This document shows, in pieces, positions 26,107 to 37,170 of a stretch of 64,000 bases of DNA (position 1 is its first letter; every line of letters begins with the position of its first letter). A program made the translations under genes and the position numbers. This stretch comes from JALYXI01 sp963795835. Lineage in GTDB: Bacteria; Acidobacteriota; Terriglobia; Bryobacterales; Bryobacteraceae. The DNA lies in contig CAWCJC010000001.1 of NCBI GenBank assembly GCA_963795835.1, positions 372,001-436,000 on the forward strand, in the 5' to 3' direction. The notes under the pieces were generated by a model. It was not told the origin of the DNA. It searched no databases and saw only the letters and a program-made list of their open reading frames with translations.

Positions 26107-29100
26107 CTAGAAGATATACTTCAGCGCGAACTGCTGTTGCCGCATGCTGGTGCGAGTACCGGTGATCACTCCAAAGGTGTTCGAGAAAATGCTCGAATCC
26201 GGGTTGCCCCAATTTGGATGGTTGGTAGCGTTGAAGCTTTCCCACCGGAACTGCAGGTATTGGCTTTCTTTAAAGTGAAAGTCTTTGATCAGGGAGGCAT
26301 CGAAGTTAAAGAGCCGCGGTCCGATCAAAGTATTACGCCCGACGTTGCCGAAGGTGCCGGCGGGCTGGACCACATATGAGGGTCCACTTGTACCATTCAG
26401 ACCGCAATTCCTGGCGGGCGAAGTTCCCGAAGCCGGCGTGCAGTTATTAAAGAAATGCTCGGTGGTCTGCAGATCGTTCGGAAGCACGGGTGAAATTCCG
26501 GTCGCATTCGGACGGTCGAAGCCGCCGCCCACCAGCGAAGTATCCCGGGCGTTACCTTGAATCGTGATCGGGAAGCCGGTCTGGTACGTGAAGATTGTAC
26601 CGGCTTGCCAACCTCCGATTGCCGCGTTCAAAAAACGATTGCTTACATCGAAACTGCGCCCTTTTCCGACAGGGATGTCATAAAGCAGCGACGTTACGAA
26701 GCGGCTCTTGGTATTGAAAATCGACAGCCCCCGTTCGCAACGTAGACAGTGGCTATTCTGTGGGAACAGCGTATCGCCATCATTGGTGCGGATGGAGCTG
26801 GCATCGTCGATCGACTTCGAAAACGTGTACGCCGCCAGATAGGTCAATCCGTTGGTATACCGCTTCGTTACTTTTACGGAAGCGCCGTTATAGTTGGCGT
26901 TGGTGCTGGCGTCAACCAGCTGAATGCGGCCGAATTCCGGGAAAGGGGTTCGGCTTAAGATGGGCGTGGTGCCTGGCAGTGCTTCGTTTACGGCACGCAG
27001 CGATTCCAGATGGTGGCTCAATGAGCCCAGGAAACCTACTTCCACCACCGTGTTGCCGGATAGCTCCCGTTGTATGTTCAACAGATAAGTCATCGTGCGC
27101 GGCGTCTTACGGTCGTACAGGTTCGCAAATGCGTACGGAGTAGTTACATTCACCACGGTACCGGCCAAGCTGGAAAGAGCGTTTTGGAAGGTATACAAGG
27201 TGTTGTTATCGGATTCGAACCGTGTGCGTCCTGCCAGGTTTCGAGCGACGTCGAACCGCGGATTGCCCGTATCCTGGGAGTAGAAGATTCCAAATCCCGA
27301 CCGGATCACCCATTTAGGTGACGGATTCCAGGTCACGCCAAGGCGCGGCGCGAAATTCAGGTTGTCGGTTTTCACCAACGTATTGCCAAGTTTGCCATCG
27401 CGGCGCACCTGGATGGCGGGCCAGCGGAGGTCGATATTGTCATAGAAGCCGCCGGTGCCCTGCCGCTCCAGGTACGGATGCAGACTCAGGTCCTGTACAT
27501 TCGGAACAGCTAAATCGGCAGGAATGCCTACGGTGATCAGGCGCCCACTGGTATCGGTGAAGGGCGGTGTCCGTTCATACCGCAGGCCCATCGTAAAAGT
27601 GAGCTTCGAACTGTATTTCCAGGTGTCGTCGAAGTAGAGCGCGAAGCTATTTTGCACGAACTTTGCACTGGCAATCGCAACTGCAACCTCCGTCCGCTTC
27701 ACCTGGCCAAGAATGAAGTCCGCGAAATCGTCGCCACCAGCCTGGGTTAATACGGGGTTCTTGGTCGCATTTCCATCGAAGGTGAAAGAGCCTCGGGCAA
27801 ATTGATTTCCCACCTGGTTGTAGTGGTCGCGCCGGAATTCTCCCCCCAATTTGAACGAATGCAAGCCGCGAACAATTGAGACGCTGTCCACAAACTGGAG
27901 TGAGTTATTGTCATTCGCGTACGGACCGTCGGAATCGTCTCCGAACCCTGAATACTTCGCCAGCGCAATCGCCGGAATTCCGTATGCCACAGGGTCGCTG
28001 GTCGGCAAACCCGGCACGGCTAACTCAGAAACTACGTTCCGCTGGAAAGCTAACTGCCGTCCTGCTGAATTGAAGAACCGGTTATAACCAAAGCGCGCTT
28101 CATTGACGACAGAAGGTGAAAAGACGCGAACGTTGGAGCCGACATATTGCTCCACATTCGTCAGGATCTTATTTCCATTCAGATACAAACCCTCATTGAT
28201 CTGGTTTTCATCGTTCCAGCTATACCGGCCGAACCATTGGGACTTCGAAGACTCAGTAAAGTCCATGCGCAGAATGAATTGATCCTTATTCCGCGGGGCT
28301 CCTTGAGACTGCTGAAAATTGATGCTGGACCCCGCGCCGGGAACCAGATTGGGAGCCGGATAGAAGTTCAGAAACTTAGTGGAGATCGGGTTGATGCGGT
28401 TTTGCGGAATGATGTTGTTCGGGAAAGGCTGAGCGCTCACCAAGGTTCCGTTGTTATACACACGCGTCAACGGATCGTAAATAATAATTCCCTGCGCCAG
28501 CAGATTCGAAAAGTCTCCGGTGCGGTTTGCCGCCGTAGGCAAGCTATAGGTGGCTTGGTTACTCTGCCGCAGCCGGTAGGATTCATAGTTACCCATGAAG
28601 AACAGCCGGTTTCGCCCGTTAAAGAGCTTCGGGATCCAGACCGGGCCGCTGAAAGTGCCGCCGTATTGGTTCTGCTTGAACGGGTTCTTGGGCACCAGTT
28701 TGGCCGTGAAAGCATAATTCGCCGCGTCAAGCTTATCGTTGCGCAAGAACTCAAAGAGCGCGCCGTGGTACTGGTTTCCGCCCGCGCGCGTGGACACATT
28801 AATCTGCGTCGCTTCACGCCCAAACTCCGCGGGATACACGCCCGTCTGCACTTTGAACTCCTGCAGCGCATCGATCGAGGGCAGGATCACGTAAGTATTG
28901 AAGTTAGGGTCCGTATTCTCCACGCCATCGAGCGAGAATTGCGTGAAATAGGCGCGATTTCCGCCTACAGCGATATTCTGGGTCGATCGATCTCCGCCCT
29001 GCCGTCCTACCGCTTGGCCCGCGTTGCCGAACCCATAGCTCACATTTGGGGCAAGCGCCACCAGTTGAAGATAGTTCCGGCCGTTCAGCGGAAGCTCGAC

Positions 29101-29520
29101 AATCCGTTTTGTCTCGATCACCGTGCCCACCGTGGCGTCCTCAGTGGATAGCAGAGCGGCGGCCGCGTTCACCTCGACGGACTCACTCACGGATCCCAAA
29201 GACATCTCGATATCGATGCGCGCGCTCTGCTGCACCTGTAGCGCAATATTGGTATTCACAACAGTCTTAAAGCCCTGCTTCTCCGCGCGGACGGAATAGT
29301 TGCCCGGGTTCAATCCAGGAAAGTCGTAGGCACCTTGCGAGTTCGTAGTCGTGTTTCGCGCGACATTGGTTTCCGTGTTTGTCGCGACTACCGAAACGCC
29401 GACGAGGGCAGCGCCGGTGGTGTCCCGCACCTCCCCGGCAATCTCACCTACTGATTGAGCCAACGCGAGACCCGCGAAGGCAAACAACGACATCCCTACC
29501 GCAAACAACCGAGTTCGCAT
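26107..29520 (-). CDS. Oar-like TonB-dependent receptor (intact)
   Basis: Large outer-membrane receptor (1137 residues). It has a signal peptide (MRTRLFAVGMSLFAFAGLALAQ), a carboxypeptidase-regulatory-like beta-sandwich (about 25-110), a plug with VIETKRIVELPLNGRNYLQL, and a long beta-barrel that ends in the C-terminal aromatic QQQFALKYIF expected for BAM insertion. This Oar-type family is abundant in Acidobacteria and is thought to import or secrete large substrates, often polysaccharide fragments or peptides. No SusD partner or TonB is adjacent. It is read in one uninterrupted frame, in contrast to the second copy at 41.2-44.8 kb. Confidence 0.92.
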   Translation of the reverse strand: MRTRLFAVGMSLFAFAGLALAQSVGEIAGEVRDTTGAALVGVSVVATNTETNVARNTTTNSQGAYDFPGLNPGNYSVRAEKQGFKTVVNTNIALQVQQSARIDIEMSLGSVSESVEVNAAAALLSTEDATVGTVIETKRIVELPLNGRNYLQLVALAPNVSYGFGNAGQAVGRQGGDRSTQNIAVGGNRAYFTQFSLDGVENTDPNFNTYVILPSIDALQEFKVQTGVYPAEFGREATQINVSTRAGGNQYHGALFEFLRNDKLDAANYAFTAKLVPKNPFKQNQYGGTFSGPVWIPKLFNGRNRLFFMGNYESYRLRQSNQATYSLPTAANRTGDFSNLLAQGIIIYDPLTRVYNNGTLVSAQPFPNNIIPQNRINPISTKFLNFYPAPNLVPGAGSSINFQQSQGAPRNKDQFILRMDFTESSKSQWFGRYSWNDENQINEGLYLNGNKILTNVEQYVGSNVRVFSPSVVNEARFGYNRFFNSAGRQLAFQRNVVSELAVPGLPTSDPVAYGIPAIALAKYSGFGDDSDGPYANDNNSLQFVDSVSIVRGLHSFKLGGEFRRDHYNQVGNQFARGSFTFDGNATKNPVLTQAGGDDFADFILGQVKRTEVAVAIASAKFVQNSFALYFDDTWKYSSKLTFTMGLRYERTPPFTDTSGRLITVGIPADLAVPNVQDLSLHPYLERQGTGGFYDNIDLRWPAIQVRRDGKLGNTLVKTDNLNFAPRLGVTWNPSPKWVIRSGFGIFYSQDTGNPRFDVARNLAGRTRFESDNNTLYTFQNALSSLAGTVVNVTTPYAFANLYDRKTPRTMTYLLNIQRELSGNTVVEVGFLGSLSHHLESLRAVNEALPGTTPILSRTPFPEFGRIQLVDASTNANYNGASVKVTKRYTNGLTYLAAYTFSKSIDDASSIRTNDGDTLFPQNSHCLRCERGLSIFNTKSRFVTSLLYDIPVGKGRSFDVSNRFLNAAIGGWQAGTIFTYQTGFPITIQGNARDTSLVGGGFDRPNATGISPVLPNDLQTTEHFFNNCTPASGTSPARNCGLNGTSGPSYVVQPAGTFGNVGRNTLIGPRLFNFDASLIKDFHFKESQYLQFRWESFNATNHPNWGNPDSSIFSNTFGVITGTRTSMRQQQFALKYIF

Positions 29521-29572
29521 AAAACTCCCCTAGATCAAGCTAAATTCTGGGACGATTTTATACGAAGGAGGA

Positions 29573-30040
29573 CTAAAAAGCTAGCCGATTCTTGTTTGCC
29601 GTGATCTTCGCCGCGTCTACGCCGGGCACTTTTGCCAGGTCTTCAACCGAATGGAAGTTTCCATTCGCCTCACGGAACTTGACGATTGCGGTAGCCTGGG
29701 GTTCCGGCAGGCGCAACACCTTTTGCAGGTCTCTGGCCGTCAGTTGATTCACGTTGACTTTGGTCACTGGGGATGTCTTCGAGAAGTAAGTCGAAAGGTA
29801 ATCGACAACTTCGTAGAAGTCGTCGGGCGTCCCCTGAGCTCCCCGCTGCACCATGTCGTCGGTAATAGCACCCCAGGTTTCGCGGGTTTCCTGCCGGCCA
29901 ATCACAATCTCGGCGCCATGGCATGCGCCACAAACCCGTTCCGTGGTCGCTTTCCCCGGCCCTGCGGGCATAGTGAGACCCTGACCCATTGCCAGCGAGG
30001 CCAACCCGAGCGTAAGAACCGAAACGTTGCGAAGTACCAT
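29573..30040 (-). CDS. Cytochrome c / helix-hairpin-helix fusion protein
   Basis: 155 residues from the ATG at 30040, chosen because it begins a signal peptide (MVLRNVSVLTLGLASLAMG). The N-terminal half has a class-I cytochrome c haem motif, CGACH, at about residue 37, with the distal part VVDYLSTYF. The C-terminal half is a ComEA-like HhH domain (VNVNQLTARDLQKVLRLPEPQATAIVKFREANG, SVEDLAKVPGVDAAKI). HhH domains bind DNA or protein. In this exported setting a structural or partner-docking role is possible. It is divergent from the sugar isomerase gene and may supply electrons for the neighbouring dehydrogenase. Confidence 0.75.
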   Translation of the reverse strand: MVLRNVSVLTLGLASLAMGQGLTMPAGPGKATTERVCGACHGAEIVIGRQETRETWGAITDDMVQRGAQGTPDDFYEVVDYLSTYFSKTSPVTKVNVNQLTARDLQKVLRLPEPQATAIVKFREANGNFHSVEDLAKVPGVDAAKITANKNRLAF

Positions 30041-30087
30041 GATCTCTGTCCTTATATACTGTACTGGGAATTCCTCCGTTTCATCAA

Positions 30088-31137
<1,050 letters not shown>

Positions 31138-31151
31138 ATGGAGATCCGCCA

Positions 31152-32285
31152 ATGAAAACTCTGAACATCGCCGTGATCGGCTGCGGCTTTATGGGCCGGA
31201 CGCATTCGAACGCTTTCAATCAAGCCCCGCGCTTTTTCGATCTGCCGGTTCGTCCAGTGCTGAAAACCGTGTGCGCCCGTTCCAAAGAGCGGGCGGAAAC
31301 CTTCGCTCGGAACTGGGGCTATGAGTCTTTCGAGACCGATTGGCGCAAGCTTTTGGATTCGCCGGAGATCGACCTGATCGATATTGCGAGCCCCAACGAT
31401 ACTCACGCGGAGATCGCAATCGCGGCAGCCGCGGCGGGCAAGATGGTGATGTGCGAGAAGCCGCTAGGCCGGAACCCGGCGGAATCCGAAGCGATGGTGG
31501 CCGCGGTCGACAAGGCTGGGGTTGCCAACATGGTCTGGTACAACTACCGCCGTGTGCCGGCCGTGATGCTTGCCAAACACCTGCTCGACGAAGGCCGCCT
31601 GGGCAAGATCTTCCATTACCGTACGGTGTTTCTGCAAGATTGGACGATTTCAAGCGAGCTTCCGCAAGGCGGAGAAGGCTTGTGGCGGCTCGATGCCGAA
31701 GTCGCGGGCAGCGGCGTTACAGGTGATCTGCTGGCACATAACATCGACACCGCGATGTGGCTCAACGGACCGATCGCGGAAGTGACGGCAATGACCGAAA
31801 CCTTCATCAAAGAGCGGAAACATGTCGCGAGCGGCAAAGCGCAACCCGTGACCATCGACGACGCAAGCGCCTTTCTCGCGCGTTTCCAGAACGGATCTCT
31901 CGCCACCTTCGAAGCCACGCGGTATGCGCGCGGACACAAGGCGCTGTACACGCTGGAAATCAATGGCGAGCGCGGCTCCTTAATGTGGGATCTTCATGAC
32001 TTGGGCAGGCTCCAGTTCTTCGACCATGGCGATGAAGGACGCCTTCGCGGCTGGCGGGACATCCACGTCACCGATAGCGACCATCCATACATGAAGAATT
32101 GGTGGGTACCTGGTCTACAAATTGGGTACGAACACACATTCATTCATCAGGCCGCTGACTTCCTGAGCGGCTTGTCACACAGCGCCCCTGCGTCGCCCAC
32201 CTTTCGCGATGCGCTGCAAACTGACTACGTCACCGACGCTGTACTTCGTTCCGCAAAAAATAGAACCTGGGAGACACCGAAATGA
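31152..32285 (+). CDS. Gfo/Idh/MocA family sugar dehydrogenase
   Basis: NAD(P)-dependent oxidoreductase (377 residues). The Rossmann fold has VIGCGFMGRTHSNAF (about 6-20), followed by the family CEKPLGRNPAE motif at about 103 and the YNYRRVPAVMLAK segment. The C-terminal alpha/beta domain carries the substrate pocket (about 130-377). The family oxidises sugars or inositols, and in this operon a 3-keto product is a reasonable inference. It overlaps the following DUF1080 gene by four bases (ATGA), so translation is probably coupled. Cytosolic. Confidence 0.87.
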   Translation: MKTLNIAVIGCGFMGRTHSNAFNQAPRFFDLPVRPVLKTVCARSKERAETFARNWGYESFETDWRKLLDSPEIDLIDIASPNDTHAEIAIAAAAAGKMVMCEKPLGRNPAESEAMVAAVDKAGVANMVWYNYRRVPAVMLAKHLLDEGRLGKIFHYRTVFLQDWTISSELPQGGEGLWRLDAEVAGSGVTGDLLAHNIDTAMWLNGPIAEVTAMTETFIKERKHVASGKAQPVTIDDASAFLARFQNGSLATFEATRYARGHKALYTLEINGERGSLMWDLHDLGRLQFFDHGDEGRLRGWRDIHVTDSDHPYMKNWWVPGLQIGYEHTFIHQAADFLSGLSHSAPASPTFRDALQTDYVTDAVLRSAKNRTWETPK

Positions 32286-32972
32286 TTCATCTGGCAGCAC
32301 TCTTTTTCCTAGCCCAAGTGGCGCCCTTACCCGAAGCTGGCTTTACGCCGATTTTTGACGGAAAGACCCTGGCCAATTGGGATTGCGACCCCGATTTCTG
32401 GCGGGTGGAGGACTCCGTTATGGTTGGGGAAACCAAAGCCGACCATCAGCCAAAGCAAAATATCTTCTGCATTTACAAAGGCAGCCAGCCTGCCGACTTT
32501 GAACTTCGCCTGCAATATCGGATGACAGGAGCGCAAACCGGCAACAGCGGCATCCAGTACCGAAGCGAAGAGCTTCCGAGCGTTGCCAAGTGGGTTTTGA
32601 AAGGGTATCAAGTGGACATTGATGCGCAGCAGCGATACACCGGGCAACTTTACGAAGAGCGTGGCCGCGGATTTGTCGCGCTGCGCGGCCAGGCTGTGGA
32701 AGTTCCAGAGGGCGCCAAATCAGGAAGTATTGCCACTCTCGGTAGCAGCGACGAACTAAAGAGCTCTGATTAAACAGGACGATTGGAATGACGTGATCAT
32801 TATCGCGAGAGGAAACACATTAGTCCATATCTTCAACGGCCGGGTAATGTGCGTAATCGTGGACGACGATAAGGCCAAGAGAAAGATGTCGGGCGAGTTG
32901 GGGATTCAACTTCACAAGACCACTGGCCCCATGAAGATTGAAACCCGCAACATTCGCCTGAAGACGTTCTAA
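32282..32972 (+). CDS. DUF1080 (3-keto-disaccharide hydrolase-like) protein, +1 frameshift
   Basis: Exported beta-sandwich protein of the DUF1080 family. It starts with a signal peptide (MIHLAALFFLAQVAP) and has GFTPIFDGKTLANW, NSGIQYRSEEL and GYQVDID. After LGSSDEL the frame is lost. Removing one A at 32758-32760 gives LRALIKQDDWNDVIIIARGN, a typical family core, and runs on to 32972 (229 residues), ending with QLHKTTGPMKIETRNIRLK. DUF1080 members have been linked to cleavage of 3-keto-glycosides. It is the last gene of the isomerase/dehydrogenase operon and convergently overlaps the OmpA lipoprotein gene by four bases. Confidence 0.88.
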
Positions 32973-33697
32973 CGCGTCGCCGTTGCGGGAAGATCGGCGA
33001 CATAGAAAGTCACCTCAACGCGGCGGTTCTTCGCGTTCGCCGCCCGGCTCCTGCCAGCTTCTGCCGGCTTCTCTTTGCCGAGCCCGATTTCGTGGATTCG
33101 ATAAATCGGAATATCGTACTTCGCTACCAGGAACTGAACAACCTTATCCGCGCGGCGCCGGCTCAGGGCGTCGTTGTAATTCGAACTGCCCACCTGATCG
33201 GTAAACCCTTCTACAGCGATGAAGAATCGCTTGGCGGTTTTCTTGTCGCTTACCAGCTTGTCGAGTTCCTGCTTCGCGGGCGCGCTGAGCGAATCCCGAT
33301 TGAACGCAAAGGGAAGAACGGCCGTGCCGGCGGGCTTATAGTCGTCCAGGTTTGCGACGGTCTGCCTCAACTCGCTTAGATCACGCGCGTTTTCATCTCC
33401 TTTCTTCAGAGCGTCGCCGGCGCGGGCGTCCGCAGCCATGGCCCGTTCCTTGTTAGCGTTGATCTCAGTTTGATTGCGCTCCAGGTCACTGCCTTGTTTC
33501 GCGATTGTGGTGCCTTGTTGAGCGATGGTACCTCCCTGTTGGGCGATATCTTGGCCTTGCTTGTTGCTTTGATCGGACACTTGGCCCACGCGATCCTTGA
33601 TAGGATCGGTCTGCTTGGCCACATACTTCTTCGTCGCGCACCCTCCCATAAAGAGAGCGCCAGCTAGCGTGGCGGTTGTGAGTATTTGAGTCTTCAT
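32969..33697 (-). CDS. OmpA family lipoprotein with coiled-coil repeats
   Basis: 242 residues from the ATG at 33697, which has a full AGGAGGT ribosome-binding site. The lipobox is LFMGGC at about Cys20. Residues about 25-110 contain heptad-like repeats (QQGGTIAQQGTTIAKQG and KERAMAADARAGDALKKG) that suggest a coiled-coil spacer. The C-terminal ~120 residues are an OmpA domain that binds peptidoglycan (FAFNRDSLSAPAKQEL, VEGFTDQVGSSNYNDALSRRRADKV, IGLGKEKP). It anchors the outer membrane to the wall. Confidence 0.92.
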   Translation of the reverse strand: MKTQILTTATLAGALFMGGCATKKYVAKQTDPIKDRVGQVSDQSNKQGQDIAQQGGTIAQQGTTIAKQGSDLERNQTEINANKERAMAADARAGDALKKGDENARDLSELRQTVANLDDYKPAGTAVLPFAFNRDSLSAPAKQELDKLVSDKKTAKRFFIAVEGFTDQVGSSNYNDALSRRRADKVVQFLVAKYDIPIYRIHEIGLGKEKPAEAGRSRAANAKNRRVEVTFYVADLPATATR

Positions 33698-33750
33698 TGG
33701 GTACCTCCTTCCTTTGCGAAGCACTTCCGGGGCCGAAACCTGGCCGTAAT

Positions 33751-33763
33751 GTAAGGCCCTTAC
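33751..33763. promoter_or_regulatory. Palindrome GTAAGG-C-CCTTAC upstream of OmpA lipoprotein gene
   Basis: A perfect 6-1-6 inverted repeat lies about 55 bases upstream of the OmpA start, next to a TATATC that could be a minus-strand -10. It may be an operator. No repeat of it was noticed elsewhere in the window, so this is only a weak call. Confidence 0.35.
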
Positions 33764-33807
33764 GCGGATATACTTTGCTTCCAGTACACTGAGGCTATCC
33801 GGATCTT

Positions 33808-34033
33808 GTGAACATCTCTGTGAGCGATTTCTCTCTTCTGGCCCACGAGTCTTTCGGGGCTCTTGGATGTATCGCGGCTGTTTGGACCTTTGTCGAAACC
33901 CTGCAAGCGAGCCCTACAAACGCCGCCGCGCTGATCAATGCTTTGCAGCAACCCGGCTCGCCTGATTGGCGTGCTCGTAGGGTCGGTTACGGTCGCAAGC
34001 TTTGGGCTGGTTCTTTGGTACGCGTTCTTCTAA
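33808..34033 (+). CDS. Small two-TM membrane protein, +1 frameshift
   Basis: Starts at GTG 33808 and encodes ALGCIAAVWTFVETL, a probable first TM segment (about 12-32). As written it continues into a non-hydrophobic tail. Removing one base of CCC at 33952-33954 gives RLIGVLVGSVTVASFGLVLWYAFF, an excellent second TM helix, and a stop at 34031-34033 (74 residues). It lies eight bases before the SRPBCC gene. Because the protein has no family I recognise, the repair rests on hydrophobicity alone and the call is tentative. Confidence 0.5.
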
Positions 34034-34040
34034 GTGGGCA

Positions 34041-34484
34041 ATGATGCGCCAAATCTTTGAGAAAACGCTTGCCCTTCCGGTTTCCGCGGAAGAAGCTTTT
34101 GCCTGGCATGAAGCGCCCGGCGCTCTGCAGAAGCTGATCCCGCCCGGGGAGCCGATCCGTGTGGTCGAGCATACGGGCGGCATTAAGAACGGTGCGCGAG
34201 TCGTCTTACAAATGGGCCCAGTTCGGTGGGTCGCCATACACCAGGGATATCAGGAAGGCCGCCAGTTTCAGGACCTTCAACAGAGTGGTCCCATGCGCTA
34301 CTGGCTCCACACCCACACCTTCGAACCGGCGGGCCCGAATGCCTCAGTGCTGCGCGACCACGTCGAGTTCGAACTGCCTTTCAGCCCGCTTTCAAACTTT
34401 GCACTTCCGCTCGTTCGCCGGAAGTTGGAGAAGACATTCGCTTACCGCCACCAGGTTACTCTGGAGGCCTTAAAAGCGCGCTAG
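34041..34484 (+). CDS. SRPBCC (START-like) family protein
   Basis: 147 residues from the ATG at 34041 (a second ATG at 34044 is possible). The segments FEKTLALPVSAEEAFAWHEAPGALQKLIPP and VLRDHVEFELPFSPLSNFALPLVRRKLEKTFAYRHQ match SRPBCC-fold ligand-binding proteins, in particular a clade often annotated as cyclase/dehydrase and found beside cell-division inhibitor SulA-like oxidoreductases. A lipid or polyketide ligand is possible but not proven. The stop overlaps the aceE stop by four bases (convergent). Confidence 0.72.
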   Translation: MMRQIFEKTLALPVSAEEAFAWHEAPGALQKLIPPGEPIRVVEHTGGIKNGARVVLQMGPVRWVAIHQGYQEGRQFQDLQQSGPMRYWLHTHTFEPAGPNASVLRDHVEFELPFSPLSNFALPLVRRKLEKTFAYRHQVTLEALKAR

Positions 34485-37157
34485 GCGCGGGCAGCGTCTT
34501 GTTTTTCGGGGTCGACGCCAAGATCAGTAAGAGCTTTGGCGGCTTTCTTGGCGTCGAACTTGCCATCCCTCGATAACCGGCTCAGAGCGGCAGCAGCTAT
34601 CGACGCTGCGTTTACTTCGAAGTGGCGCCGCAGGTTTTCACGGTTGTCGCTGCGGCCGAATCCGTCCGTGCCAAGCGTCACCATGCGGCCGGGAAGCCAG
34701 GGGGCGATTTGGTCCTGTACGGACTTCATGAAGTCTGAAGCCGCCACGATGGGGCCTTCAACGCCTTCAAGGATCGTTTGAATATAGGGCTTTTTCGACG
34801 GTTCCGTGGGATGGAGCCAGTTCCAGCGCTCGATGGCGAGTGCTTCGCGGCGAAGTTCGTTGTAGCTGGTGACGCTCCAAACATCGGCCGAAACCCCATA
34901 CTTCTCCTCAAGGATGGCTTGGGCTTTTACCGCTTCGAGCAGAATGGGACCGCTGCCGAAAAGTTGGACTTTTAGCTTCGGCTTCTTATTTTCGGTGGCT
35001 TTGAATTTGTAAATTCCCTTGAGGATGCCTTCCCGGGAGCCCTCGGGCATCGCGGCCATGGGGTACGTATCGTTGTAGAGCGTGATGTAGTAGAACAGGT
35101 CTTCGCCTTCCTGATACATGCGGCGGATCCCATCCTGGACGATTACCGCGATCTCGTAGGAGAAGGCAGGGTCATAGGTGGCCAGAGTCGGAACCGTGCT
35201 CGCGAGCAGGATGGAGTGGCCGTCCTGATGTTGCAGTCCTTCACCGGCAAGAGTAGTGCGGCCGGCGGTGCCGCCCATCAGAAATCCCTTGCCGCGCGAA
35301 TCGGCAAAAGCCCAGATCATGTCGCCCACACGCTGGAAACCGAACATCGAATAGTAGATGAAGAACGGAATCATCTCCTTGTTGTAGTTCGTGTAGGCGG
35401 TTCCGGCGGCGGTGAAGCTGGCCATGGAGCCGGCTTCCGTAATGCCCTCTTCCAGAATCTGGCCGTCTTTCGCTTCCTTGTAATAAAGGAGCATGTCGGC
35501 ATCGTGGGGCTTATAAAGCTGGCCCTGGCTGGCATAAATGCCAAACTGGCGGAACAGGCTTTCCATGCCGAACGTGCGTGCTTCGTCGGGGATGATGGGG
35601 ACTACGCGCGGGCCAACTTCCTTGGTTTTCAGCAGCCTGGTCAGAATTTTGACGAAGGCCATGGTGGTGGAGGGCTCAGGGCCCTTGGAGGCCTCAAGGG
35701 ATTCGCTGAAAGTTTCAAGCGGCGGCGCGACGATCTGCGTCGGCGGGACCACGCGGGTGGGCATATAGCCGCCCATCTCTTTGCGGCGGGCGTGCATGTA
35801 CGCCATTTCGGGAGAGTCTGTCGGGCGGGCGGTAGAAGCCGCCATCGTGGGCGGCGGAATCGGGGATGTTGATATCGAACCAGGTGCGGAAATACTCCAG
35901 GTTCTTGTCGTCCATCATTTTCTGTTGATGGGTGGCGTTCCGAGCTTCCAGATCGCCTAAGCCGTAGCCCTTGACGGTCTTGGCCAGCACGACGCTCGGG
36001 CCGCCCTTGAAATCGACTGCCTGTTTGAAAGCGTTATAGACCTTCTTGGGATCGTGCCCGCCGCGGCGAAGCTTGCCGAGTTCTTCGTCCGACATATCGG
36101 CGACCAAGGCCGCGGTTTCGGGATAACGGCCAAAGAATTCCTTGCGGACATAAGCGCCGCCCTTGGCTTTGAAAGACTGGTATTCGCCATCGACGCACTC
36201 GTTCATCAGTTGGACGAGTTTGCCTGAAGTATCTTTCGCCAGGATCTTGTCCCAATCGCCGCCCCAGATGCACTTAATGACATTCCAGCCCGCACCGCGG
36301 AAAGCCGCTTCGAGTTCCTGGATGATTTTGCCGTTGCCGCGGACGGGCCCGTCCAGGCGCTGCAGGTTGCAGTTGACGACAAACACCAGGTTATCGAGCT
36401 TCTCGCGCGATCCCAGGGTAAGAGAGCCCAACGATTCCGGCTCATCGGTTTCGCCATCGCCCAGGAAGGCCCAGACCTTGCGAGGCGTCTTCTCGATGAG
36501 GCCGCGATTTTCCATATACTTCATGAAGCGCGCCTGATAAAGCGCGTTCAGCGGACCTAGACCCATGGAGACGGTGGGGAAGCTCCAAAAATCTTTCATC
36601 AACCACGGGTGGGGATAGGAGCTAAGACCGGGGGTATCGCGAAGTTCGTGCCGGAAGTTGGCGAGATCGCGCTCGCTCAGGCGGCCTTCGAGAAAGGCGC
36701 GGGCATATACACCGGGTGAAGCGTGGCCCTGAAAGTAAATGAAATCGCCGGGCTGATCGCCATAGCTTGCGTGGAAGAAATGATTGAAGCCTACTTCAAG
36801 AAGGGTGGCCAGCGAAGCATACGTGGAAATGTGGCCGCCGATGCCGTGGTCATGCTTATTCTGGTGCGATACCATCGCCATGGCATTCCAGCGAGTCAGG
36901 CTCTTGATCCGGCGTTCCAGCGCGCGATCGCCCGGAAAATCGACTTCGTCTTCCACCCGGATGGTATTTACATAGGGAGTGTTGAATTCAGTCGGGAGCG
37001 TGATGCCCGAAGCATCGGCATGCGCCGTTAGCTTGGAAAGGAGAAATTTTGCGCGTTCCGGCCCTACGTCCTCGAGAATTTGATCGTAAGCTTCCAGCCA
37101 TTCGCTGGTTTCAAGCGCATCTAGGTCCGCGGGACGTTCCGTAATGGATTGGTGCAT
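34481..37157 (-). CDS. aceE: Pyruvate dehydrogenase E1 component, homodimeric type, +1 frameshift
   Basis: Thiamine-diphosphate enzyme that decarboxylates pyruvate and acetylates the E2 lipoyl domain. The first part (37157 to about 35825) has FFHASYGDQPGDFIYFQGHASPG and the ThDP motif FLGDGETDEPES. The second part has HNP-like QDGHSILLASTVP and GTDGFGRSDNRENLR. Removing one base of CCC at 35823-35825 (minus-strand C-run) joins FYRPP to TDSPEMAYMHARRKEMGGYMP, giving 891 residues, the normal length for AceE. It is the last gene of cysS-CGS-aceE (14 bp from the upstream gene). No E2 or E3 genes are seen next to it. The break is likely an error, since the enzyme is central. Confidence 0.93.
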
Positions 37158-37170
37158 GGATATAACACCA

